Origin: Phycisphaeraceae bacterium
Lineage (GTDB): Bacteria > Planctomycetota > Phycisphaerae > Phycisphaerales > Phycisphaeraceae
Reading direction: 5' to 3'
Length of the DNA stretch: 64,000 nt
Assembly: GCA_028277745.1 (NCBI GenBank)
Contig: JANQFR010000097.1
Coordinates: 1 to 64,000, forward strand
In this document: piece after piece, positions 54,206 to 61,771 of the stretch
Position numbering within the stretch: the first letter of the stretch is position 1
Layout of the letters: the number at the start of each line of letters is the position of its first letter
The notes under the pieces: model-generated
Told to the model about the DNA's origin: nothing
The model's input: only the letters and a program-made list of their open reading frames with translations
Databases searched by the model: none
Translations under genes and position numbers: made by a program

Positions 54206-55267
54206 TCAGGATGAGACCGGTGAACCGCTCGATTCACCGCAGAACAATGAAACCTCGTCGGGTTTGAGCGCCAGCGGCCCCGGCCAGTCGCCGGGCTCGC
54301 CCCCTTGGGCGAACCACTGAAGGCAGACCCGCAGGTAGGGCGTCGGGTCCGGCGGCCGCAGGCAGGTGAGCGACGGCGTCAGGTATCGGTTCAGCCCCTG
54401 ATCGTCGACCGCCACGATCGACAGGTCGCGGCCGACCGCAAGGCCGCGCTCGTGACAACACCGCATCGCGGCGACCGCGGCCGGGGTCGTGATGCACAGC
54501 ACCGCGGTCGCGTCGAGCCCAACGCCCCCCAAGCACCGGTTCATCGCGGCGTACGCGGCCTCGGCCGGATCGTCGTACGACTCCACCGGCTCATCGATCA
54601 ACGGACCCTCCACCCGCTGCGCCGCCTTCCACACCGCCCACGCCGCCAGCCGGGCCTGGATGATCTCGTCGCGCGGCTGCGTGTTGAAGCACGCGATGCG
54701 GCGATGCCCCAACCGATACAGATGGTCCAATAGCTGATGGACCTGGCCCGGCGGGCACGTGTCGATGCAGCGGACCCCGTGTTCAGCCAGGTCCCGGTCG
54801 ATCACCACGACCGGGGCGGGCGAGGAACGGAACTTGTCGAGCACGTCGGCGGGGATGGGTTCGGCGGGCGGCTGAATCAGCACGCCGTCAAAACTATCGA
54901 GCGACTGGCCGACGATCGGGTCGTGCCAGTGAACGAATTCGATGGGGCGGACCCGCACGTTCCATTCCGGCCCCAGGCGCGCCAGCAGGTCGAGAATCGG
55001 GGTCGGGACGCCATTGGCCGGCCTGAGGATGGCGACCTGGGTGAGTTCGCTGAGCGGGCCCGAGTCGGTGCGCGGCTCGACCCGTCCGTTGGGCAGCCGC
55101 TGGAGCACCCCGCGGTCGACCAGGCGGGCCAGCGCCTTTCGCGCCGTCATCCGGCTGACGCCGACGTCCCGAGCCAACTCACGCTCGGCAGGGACCCCGG
55201 TCAGGCGGTAGTCGCCCCGCATCAGACGCTGTTCAATCACAGACGCGGCTTTGTCTCCGGCAGCCAT
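54206..55267 (-). CDS. GntR-LacI hybrid transcriptional regulator (AraR-like)
   Basis: 353 residues. N-terminal GntR winged helix (about 5-70; VPAERELARDVGVSRMTARKALARLVDRGVL, here by its key RELA and SRMTARKAL) fused to a LacI-type periplasmic-binding sensor domain (about 78-345; VVVIDRDLAE, HRRIACFNTQ, LSIVAVDD, LTCLRPPDP). This arrangement, as in AraR of Bacillus, senses a free sugar. ATG 55267 is used; an upstream ATG lies at 55285, inside the operator. A perfect ATACCAA-N2-TTGGTAT palindrome starts 12 bases before the gene. It leads a co-directional series of PEP-CTERM, prepilin-like and glycosidase genes, which it probably controls. Confidence 0.9.
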   Translation of the reverse strand: MAAGDKAASVIEQRLMRGDYRLTGVPAERELARDVGVSRMTARKALARLVDRGVLQRLPNGRVEPRTDSGPLSELTQVAILRPANGVPTPILDLLARLGPEWNVRVRPIEFVHWHDPIVGQSLDSFDGVLIQPPAEPIPADVLDKFRSSPAPVVVIDRDLAEHGVRCIDTCPPGQVHQLLDHLYRLGHRRIACFNTQPRDEIIQARLAAWAVWKAAQRVEGPLIDEPVESYDDPAEAAYAAMNRCLGGVGLDATAVLCITTPAAVAAMRCCHERGLAVGRDLSIVAVDDQGLNRYLTPSLTCLRPPDPTPYLRVCLQWFAQGGEPGDWPGPLALKPDEVSLFCGESSGSPVSS

Positions 55268-55278
55268 GTCCGCATAAT

Positions 55279-55294
55279 ATACCAAAATTGGTAT
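55279..55294. promoter_or_regulatory. Operator palindrome ATACCAA-AA-TTGGTAT
   Basis: Perfect 7-bp arms separated by 2 bases, 12 bases upstream of the GntR/LacI-type start codon. AT-rich in a GC-rich genome. The position points to autoregulation by the adjacent gene. Confidence 0.6.
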
Positions 55295-55401
55295 CTGTCA
55301 ATATTTTCAGTCCAATTGTGGATCAATTTTGTGGGGGGCGGCATCCATGACGGCGCAAAATGGCCACGCAGCGGCCTCAATGCGGATTCAACGCACTCTC
55401 T

Positions 55402-56967
55402 TTAAGCTGTGTTTCCGCCCCATCCGCCGCCGCCGGGGGTCTGGATCTCCAGGCCGCCGCCCGCGGGGATGTCGAGGGTGGTTTTGGCGGGCAGGTCTGA
55501 GGTTGAGCCATCGGGGTGAAGCAGCCGGTTGACGCCGGGCCGGCCGGGCCCGCCGCCGGCGAGACCGTAGGGTGGTCGCCGGCGGCGCTCGGTGAGGAGC
55601 GAGACAGTGACCGGGGCGGTGAACCGGTAGCGGCGGACCAGCCCGTCGCCCCCGCGATGCCGGCCTTCGCCGCCTGAGTCGGGCCGGATGGCGTTGGCCT
55701 CGATCAGCATCGGGAAGTGGTGCTCCAGCGCCTCGGCCGGGGTGTTGAGCGTGTTGGTCATGTGGGTCTGCACCGCGTCGCCGCCGTCGGCGTCGGGCCC
55801 GGCGCCCGCGCCGCCGGCGATGGTTTCGTAATACGCGAACGGCGCATGGGCGTCGGGGCGGGCGCCGCCGATGGCGAGGTTGTTCATCGTGCCGCAGGAG
55901 GCCGCGGGCACGCGGTCGGGCACGGCCCGGGCCAGGGCGCCGAAGACCGTGTCGACGATGCGCTGGCTGGTCTCGACGTTGCCCCCGACGACCGCCGCGG
56001 GGTATCGGGCGTCGACGATCGAGCCGGGCCGGGTGAGGATGTCGATCGCGTCGAGCACGCCCGAGTTCGATGGGATGTCGGCCGGGGCCAGGCAGCGGAA
56101 GACGTACATCACCGCCGACAGGGTGATCGCTCGGACCGCGTTGACCGGTCCGGCGGCCTGGTCGTCACTGTCCCGGAAATCGACCGTGGCCGTATCGCCG
56201 CGGACCGTAAGGGTGACGCGGATGGCGATGTCTTCCCGCCCGCGCCCGTCGTCGTCCAGGTAGTCAGTGAAGGCGAAGGAGCCGTCGGGCAGGCCTGCGA
56301 TGATCGAGCGGATGAACCGGGCGGTGTAGGCGCGCAGGGCCGCGCCGGCGTCGGCGATGCGTTCGGGGTTGTGAGCCCGGCACAACTCGTGGAGCCGGGC
56401 GATGCCGGCCTTGAGCGCGGCGCCTTGGGCGAGCAGGTCGCCGCGGCGTTCGTCGGGCGTGCGGGTCTGATGGACGAAGCGCTCGAGCAGGTCGTCGTCG
56501 AACCGGGAGGGCGGGATGCGGACGCCCTCGTCGTCGATGTGGGTCGCGATCGGCAGCGACCCGGGCGCGGCGCCGCCGACGTCGGCGTGGTGGGCTCGGT
56601 TGGCGACGAAAAAGCGGGGACGGTCCGGCGAGTCGATGAACACCGGGGCGACCAGCGTCACATCCGGCAGGTGGGTCCCGCCGGCATAGGGGTCGTTGAC
56701 GATGAAGCGGTCGTCCGGCGCCATGCGGTCGGGCGGGAACGCGTCGAGGATCGCACGGACGCTCATCGGGGCCGAGCCCAGGTGGACCGGGATGTGCGCC
56801 GCCTGGGCGATCATGTTGGCGTCGGGGTCGAAGAGCGCACAGGAGAAGTCGCGGCGTTCCTTGATGTTGGACGAGAAGGCCGAGCGCATCAGCCGCTGGC
56901 CCATCTCCTCGGCGGCCGCGGCGAGCAGGTGCTTGTAGACCTCCAGTTCGACGGCGTTGAAGCTCAT
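55402..56967 (-). CDS. hyuB: Hydantoinase/oxoprolinase B subunit
   Basis: 521 residues of the HyuB family, which with HyuA forms ATP-dependent 5-oxoprolinase or N-methylhydantoinase (also acetone/acetophenone carboxylase relatives). Markers: MSFNAVELEVYKHLLAAAAEEMG start, SSNIKERRDFSCALFD, HIPVHLGSAP, NDPYAGGTHLPDVTL, the AGPVNAVRA stretch and the Gly-rich end GGGGWGG. It needs HyuA for the ATP step. ATG 56967 overlaps the hyuA stop (ATGA), so it is translationally coupled. Substrate not fixed; see HyuA. Confidence 0.9.
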   Translation of the reverse strand: MSFNAVELEVYKHLLAAAAEEMGQRLMRSAFSSNIKERRDFSCALFDPDANMIAQAAHIPVHLGSAPMSVRAILDAFPPDRMAPDDRFIVNDPYAGGTHLPDVTLVAPVFIDSPDRPRFFVANRAHHADVGGAAPGSLPIATHIDDEGVRIPPSRFDDDLLERFVHQTRTPDERRGDLLAQGAALKAGIARLHELCRAHNPERIADAGAALRAYTARFIRSIIAGLPDGSFAFTDYLDDDGRGREDIAIRVTLTVRGDTATVDFRDSDDQAAGPVNAVRAITLSAVMYVFRCLAPADIPSNSGVLDAIDILTRPGSIVDARYPAAVVGGNVETSQRIVDTVFGALARAVPDRVPAASCGTMNNLAIGGARPDAHAPFAYYETIAGGAGAGPDADGGDAVQTHMTNTLNTPAEALEHHFPMLIEANAIRPDSGGEGRHRGGDGLVRRYRFTAPVTVSLLTERRRRPPYGLAGGGPGRPGVNRLLHPDGSTSDLPAKTTLDIPAGGGLEIQTPGGGGWGGNTA

Positions 56968-58943
56968 GAGGCCCCCTCCCGCTGCAGGATGACCGTGCCG
57001 GTGTCGTGGACCCGGCCGCGCCACCCCTCGGGGACCAGCGCGGTGGCGGAGTATTCGACGAGGACCGCCGGCCCGTGGATGACGGCGCCGGCGCCCAGGC
57101 CGGACCGATCGATCCGGCCGGTCAACGGGTCGCCGGTGTGGGCGCCGACCGGCGGGGCTTCAACCGTGGGTGTCGGGCCGTCCGCCATAAGCCGGGCGGT
57201 GACGATTTCGATGGGGCGGCGTCGGTCTTCGTAACCGTAGAGCCGGCGATGTTCCATGTGGAACATCTCAATCACGGATTCGTCCAGCGGCAGCGTGATC
57301 TCGTAGGACTGCCCCTCATAACGCAGGTCGAGGTAAGGCGATAAAACCGCGTTGTCGCCCAGCTCGGCCGCGGTTTGCCGCGAGAGCCGGTCCAGGGCGC
57401 TGCGGATCGCATCCACGTCGTGGATCGGCGCGCCGGGCGGGTGGGTGTGCAGGATGCTTTGCGAGAACATCCGCCGGGGCGGGGCGGTGAGCATCCCCAC
57501 CGCGGAGAGCAGGCCGGGGTGGGGCGGCAGGAGCACCGCGGTGATGCCGAGCTGGTCGGCGAGGCGGCAGGCGTGCAGCCCGCCCGCGCCGCCGAAGGGC
57601 ATGAACGCGAAGTCGCGGGGGTCGTGGCCGCGCTGGAGCGTGACGTGCTGGATGGCGCGGGCCATCGTGGCCTCGGCGACGCGCAGGACGCCCCGCGCGG
57701 TGTCGGGCGGGGTCAGGCCCGCGGCGTCGGCCAGGCGGCGGACCGCGTCGTGCGACGCCTCGGGGTCGAGGCGGATGTCCTGGCCGAGCACGGCGTCGGG
57801 GGCGATGTGGCCGAGGACGACGTGGGCGTCGGTGACCGTGGCGGCCTCGCGCTGCCTGCCGTAGCAGGCGGGGCCGGGGTCGGCGCCGGCGGACCGGGGG
57901 CCGACGCGCAGCGCCCCGCCGGGGTCGAGCCAGCCGATCGACCCGCCGCCCGCGCCGACGGTGTGCATGTCGACCATCGGCAACCGGATGGGCAGGCCGG
58001 CGGCGTCGCCGTTGTACCCGATCGCGGGCTCGGAGCGGATCAACGCCACGTCGGTGCTGGTCCCGCCCATGTCGAGCGTGATGAGGTCGGGATGGCCGCA
58101 GGCGCGCCCGACGTGGGCCGCGCCGAGCACCCCGCCGGCCGGGCCCGAGAGGATGGTGCGGATCGGCTGATCGTTGACGACCGACGGCGGCAGCGTCCCG
58201 CCGTGCGAGGCCATGATCGCCAGGTGCGGCTCGCCCAGTTCATCCGTCAGCCGGCCGAGGTAACGCCGCATGCGCGGGGCGACGACGGCGTTGATCGCGC
58301 ACGCGGCCGACCGCTCGTACTCCCGGTATTCGGGCAGCAGCTCGTGCGAGACGGTCAGGTGGACCTCGGGGCCCAGGCGGCCGCGCAACACCTCGGCGAT
58401 CCGGCGTTCATGGGCCGGGTTCGCGTAGCTGTGCAGGAGGCAGACCGCGACCGCCTCGACGCCGAGTTGATCGAGCCGATCGGCGAGCCGCTCGACCGCG
58501 GCCTCGTCGAGCGGCTCCAGCTCGGCGCCGGTATGGGTCAGCCGGCCGGGGACGCCGAACGAGCGGTCGCGGGGGATCGGCGGGTCGGGCCGGCAGGGGA
58601 CCAGGGCGTAGAGCTCGGGGCGGTTCTGGCGGGCGATGGCGAGGGTGTCCTCGAAGCCCGGCGTGGTGATCAGGGCGGCGTTGGCGTGGGCGCCTTCGAG
58701 CAGGGCGTTGGTGGCGACCGTGGAGCCGTGGACGACCGCGGCGGGGCGCTGGTTTTGAGGCGGCAGGCCCGCTTTTTCGAGGATCGCGTCGATGCCCCGG
58801 AGGACGGCGCCGCTGGGGTCGGCCGGCGTCGAGAGGAGCTTGTGGGTCGCGACGAGCCGCCCGGCCGGGTCGGCCAGGACGAGGTCGGTGAAGGTTCCGC
58901 CGGTGTCGATGCCGATCCGATAGGCGGGGCGCGGGGCGGCCAT
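56964..58943 (-). CDS. hyuA: Hydantoinase/oxoprolinase A subunit
   Basis: 659 residues. ASKHA-fold ATPase subunit: RIGIDTGGTFTDLVL at the N-terminus (phosphate 1 loop), TNALLEGAHANAALITTPGFED, SGPAGGVLGAAHVG, DMGGTSTDVALI (phosphate 2) and ADPGPACYG. The C-terminal FGGAGGLHA block is typical. It activates the ring carbonyl of 5-oxoproline or hydantoins by phosphorylation, with HyuB completing hydrolysis. The ATG at 58943 overlaps the argJ stop by one base (TGATG), so argJ-hyuA-hyuB is one coupled operon. That linkage to arginine/glutamate metabolism favours 5-oxoprolinase activity over hydantoin use (inference). Confidence 0.9.
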   Translation of the reverse strand: MAAPRPAYRIGIDTGGTFTDLVLADPAGRLVATHKLLSTPADPSGAVLRGIDAILEKAGLPPQNQRPAAVVHGSTVATNALLEGAHANAALITTPGFEDTLAIARQNRPELYALVPCRPDPPIPRDRSFGVPGRLTHTGAELEPLDEAAVERLADRLDQLGVEAVAVCLLHSYANPAHERRIAEVLRGRLGPEVHLTVSHELLPEYREYERSAACAINAVVAPRMRRYLGRLTDELGEPHLAIMASHGGTLPPSVVNDQPIRTILSGPAGGVLGAAHVGRACGHPDLITLDMGGTSTDVALIRSEPAIGYNGDAAGLPIRLPMVDMHTVGAGGGSIGWLDPGGALRVGPRSAGADPGPACYGRQREAATVTDAHVVLGHIAPDAVLGQDIRLDPEASHDAVRRLADAAGLTPPDTARGVLRVAEATMARAIQHVTLQRGHDPRDFAFMPFGGAGGLHACRLADQLGITAVLLPPHPGLLSAVGMLTAPPRRMFSQSILHTHPPGAPIHDVDAIRSALDRLSRQTAAELGDNAVLSPYLDLRYEGQSYEITLPLDESVIEMFHMEHRRLYGYEDRRRPIEIVTARLMADGPTPTVEAPPVGAHTGDPLTGRIDRSGLGAGAVIHGPAVLVEYSATALVPEGWRGRVHDTGTVILQREGAS

Positions 58944-60178
58944 CAGGTGGTGTAATCCGCGTTGATCGTGATGTACTGCCGGCTCAGGTCGCACCCCAGC
59001 CACTCGACGCGCGCATCGCCGCGGGAGAACGTGAGCGTGAACGCCACCTCGGGCTGCTTCATGATGCTGTCGAGCTTCTTGAGCGTGGCCTTGGGGTGGT
59101 CGACGGGGGCGCCATGATCAAAGACGCGCACCAGCCGGCCGCGGGGGTCGGAGATGTCCAGGGACAGGCCGTCGGGATTGAACGGCACGCCGCTGTTGGC
59201 GGCGGCGGTGACGATGCGGCCCCAGTTGGGGTCGGCGCCGTGGACCGCGGTCTTGACCAGCGGCGAGTTGATGACCGGGCGCGCGATCCGGTCGGCTTCC
59301 CTCTCGTTCTTCGCGCCGACGACGCGTACGCGGAACACCCGCTCGGCGCCCTCGCCGTCCTTGACGATCTGGTACGCCAGGTCCTGGCACATCGCGGTGA
59401 GGGCGTCGGTGAAGGCGCGGTAGTCGGCGGTCCTGTCGCGCAGCGGCGGGTGGCCGGCGAGCCCGGAGGCGAGGACCAGGACGGTGTCGCTGGGGCTGGT
59501 GTGTTCGTCCACGCTGATGCGGTTGAAGCTCGCGCCGACCGCGCCGGTGAGGGCCTGGCGGAGAAGGTCGGGACCGATCGCGGCGTCGGTGGTGAGGAAG
59601 ACGAGCATCGTGGCCATGTCGGGGGCGATCATGCCGCTGCCCTTGGCGATGCCGCCGAGGTGGACGGTCTGGCCGCTGATGGTCAGCTTGGCGTAAGCCG
59701 ACTTGGGGACCAGGTCGGTGGTCATGATGCCGCGGGCGGCGTCCTGGTCGGCGCGGGGCCCGCGGTCGAGCCGGGGGACGAGGGCGTCGACGCCGGCCTC
59801 GATCCTGTCCATCGGCAGCTGCGGGCCGATCAGGCCGGTGGAGCTGGGGACGACGGCCCCGGGCGGGATGTCGAGGCGGTGGGCGACAAGGCGGGCGGTG
59901 GCGATGGCGTTGTCGACGCCTTGCTGGCCGGTGGCGTCGTTGGCGATCCCGCTGTTGACGATGACGGCCTGGGCGGCGCCGTCCTTGAGGTGGCGTTTGC
60001 CGACGATGACCGGGGCGCCGGGCAGGCGGGAGCGGGTGAAGACCGCGGCGGCGGCGCAGGGCCGGTCGGCGGCGATGAGGGTGAGGTCGGCCTTGCCCGA
60101 CGGCTTGATGCCGCAGGTGGTCGCGGCGGCGCGGAACCCGCGGGGGGTGGTCAGGCCGTGATGGGGTCGCGGGGGCAT
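58943..60178 (-). CDS. argJ: Arginine biosynthesis bifunctional protein ArgJ
   Basis: 411 residues. Transfers acetyl from N-acetylornithine to glutamate and in bifunctional forms also from acetyl-CoA. The Ntn-type self-cleavage site is in APDMATMLVF (nucleophile Thr after Ala), dividing alpha and beta chains. Other markers: FRAAATTCGIKPSGKADL, NSGIANDATG (usual NAN), STGLIGPQLPM, GGIAKGSGMI, SVDEHTSPSDTVL and DPNWGRIVTAAANSGV. ATG 60178 is used; the frame runs to a TTG at 60214. It is first in an operon with hyuA and hyuB and divergent from the aldolase gene. Confidence 0.94.
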   Translation of the reverse strand: MPPRPHHGLTTPRGFRAAATTCGIKPSGKADLTLIAADRPCAAAAVFTRSRLPGAPVIVGKRHLKDGAAQAVIVNSGIANDATGQQGVDNAIATARLVAHRLDIPPGAVVPSSTGLIGPQLPMDRIEAGVDALVPRLDRGPRADQDAARGIMTTDLVPKSAYAKLTISGQTVHLGGIAKGSGMIAPDMATMLVFLTTDAAIGPDLLRQALTGAVGASFNRISVDEHTSPSDTVLVLASGLAGHPPLRDRTADYRAFTDALTAMCQDLAYQIVKDGEGAERVFRVRVVGAKNEREADRIARPVINSPLVKTAVHGADPNWGRIVTAAANSGVPFNPDGLSLDISDPRGRLVRVFDHGAPVDHPKATLKKLDSIMKQPEVAFTLTFSRGDARVEWLGCDLSRQYITINADYTT

Positions 60179-60271
60179 CGGTAAGTTTGTAACGGAAAAG
60201 CCGCGCGTCGCCAACGCGGTCGGGGGCGGGTATGGTAATGGGGCGTTGCTGGCTTCTTTCTGGAGGCGCTT

Positions 60272-61339
60272 ATGCCGTCGATCGAATCATTGCTGGGGTC
60301 CGACGCCGAGGCTCTGTTGAGTTACAAGGCGGAGGGGTTTGACCAATCGACCCTGCACCTGCCGGGGCCGGACTTCGTCGAGCAGGTGCTGGCGCCGACC
60401 GATCGACCGGCGCCGGTGCTGCGGAATTTTCAGACGATCCTCGACCACGGCCGGCTGGGTGGGACCGGCCACGTGTCGATCCTGCCGGTGGACCAGGGCA
60501 TCGAGCACTCGGCGGGCGCCAGCTTCGCGCCCAACCCGCTGTACTTCGACCCCGAGAACATCATCCGGCTCGCCCACGAGGGCGGCTGCAACGCCGTCGC
60601 GTCGACGCTCGGCGTGCTCGGGGCGTGCTCCCGCAAGTGGGCCCACAAGGTCCCGTTCCTGGTCAAGCTCAACCACAACGAGCTGCTGACCTACCCCAAC
60701 ACGTTCGACCAGATCATGTTCGGCCAGGTCGAGCAGGCGTTCGACATGGGCGCGGTCGCGGTCGGGGCGACGATCTATTTCGGCTCCGACGAAGGCGACC
60801 GGCAGATCCAGGAGGTGAGCGAGGCGTTCGCCCGGGCCCATCAACTGGGGATGGTGACCGTGCTGTGGTGCTACCTGCGCAACAGCGGGTTCAAGAAGGA
60901 CGGGGTCGATTACCACGTGTCCGCCGATCTGACGGGGCAGGCGAATCACCTGGGTGTGACGATCCAGGCCGACATCATCAAGCAGAAGCTGCCGGAGAAC
61001 AACGGCGGGTTCAACGCGGTCGGCTTCGGCAAGACGCACCCGAAGGTCTACAGCGACCTGACGCCCAACGAGGGGCAGCCCGGACACGCGATCGAGTTGT
61101 GCCGGTACCAGATCGCCAACTGCTACATGGGCCGGTCGCCGCTGATCAATTCGGGCGGGGCGTCGAGCGGCGCCGGCGACCTGGCGGAGGGGGTGCGGAC
61201 CGCGGTGATCAACAAGCGCGCCGGCGGGATGGGACTGATCTCCGGCCGCAAAGCCTTTCAGCGTCCGATGAGCGAGGGCGTCGAGCTGCTCAACGCCATC
61301 CAGGACGTGTATTTGGACGACAAGATCACCGTCGCCTAG
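60272..61339 (+). CDS. fbaB: Class I fructose-bisphosphate aldolase (DhnA type)
   Basis: 355 residues. Metal-independent aldolase of the FbaB/DhnA group that splits fructose 1,6-bisphosphate. [18 protein letters not shown] near the N-terminus, the strand [13 protein letters not shown] with the Lys region, [29 protein letters not shown] and [12 protein letters not shown] are shared with long bacterial members. The C-terminus [13 protein letters not shown] contains the conserved Arg/Lys loop of the phosphate site. ATG 60272 follows GGAGGC. The gene starts 93 bases from argJ in divergent orientation; hsp20 follows after 9 bases. Confidence 0.93.
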   Translation: MPSIESLLGSDAEALLSYKAEGFDQSTLHLPGPDFVEQVLAPTDRPAPVLRNFQTILDHGRLGGTGHVSILPVDQGIEHSAGASFAPNPLYFDPENIIRLAHEGGCNAVASTLGVLGACSRKWAHKVPFLVKLNHNELLTYPNTFDQIMFGQVEQAFDMGAVAVGATIYFGSDEGDRQIQEVSEAFARAHQLGMVTVLWCYLRNSGFKKDGVDYHVSADLTGQANHLGVTIQADIIKQKLPENNGGFNAVGFGKTHPKVYSDLTPNEGQPGHAIELCRYQIANCYMGRSPLINSGGASSGAGDLAEGVRTAVINKRAGGMGLISGRKAFQRPMSEGVELLNAIQDVYLDDKITVA

Positions 61340-61348
61340 GGTTTAGCC

Positions 61349-61756
61349 ATGCCGCGCGACAAACCCGCCGCCGAACCTGCGCCGATCACGGCCCATGTGG
61401 TGTACGACACGTACGCCACGTTCACGGTATCGCGCTCGTGGCAACCCGCGGTGAACATTTACGAGCGGCCGGACGGTTTGCGGGTCTGCGTCGAGCTGGC
61501 GGGCGTCGACAAGCGTCAGATCGACGTACGGGTCGAGCCGGGGCGGCTGACGATCCGCGGGGTGCGCGAGGCCCCCGAACCGAGCCCCCGCGGCGCCGGC
61601 GGGTCGATGCGGATCGTCTGCATGGAGATCGATTACGGCGTGTTTGAACGGGTCATCGCCTTGCCGGATCGGGTGGACCTGGGCGGCGTGACGAGCACTT
61701 ACCGCAGCGGCTGGTTGTGGGTCCACCTGCCGTACCAGGTCAGCGGGAGGCCCTGA
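61349..61756 (+). CDS. Hsp20/alpha-crystallin small heat-shock protein
   Basis: 135 residues. Alpha-crystallin domain about 32-130: PAVNIYERPDGLRVCVELAGVDKRQIDV start (key P-VNIYE and E-PGV-like ELAGVDK), RLTIRGVRE, and the strand FERVIALPDRVD where the family normally has F-R-x-LP. The C-terminal I-x-I anchor is absent, with the protein ending LPYQVSGRP, so oligomer form may differ. ATP-independent holdase that keeps unfolded proteins soluble. It lies 9 bases after the aldolase and 15 bases before lon, which suggests co-expression with the protease. Confidence 0.88.
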   Translation: MPRDKPAAEPAPITAHVVYDTYATFTVSRSWQPAVNIYERPDGLRVCVELAGVDKRQIDVRVEPGRLTIRGVREAPEPSPRGAGGSMRIVCMEIDYGVFERVIALPDRVDLGGVTSTYRSGWLWVHLPYQVSGRP

Positions 61757-61771
61757 CGGGACAGGAATCGA

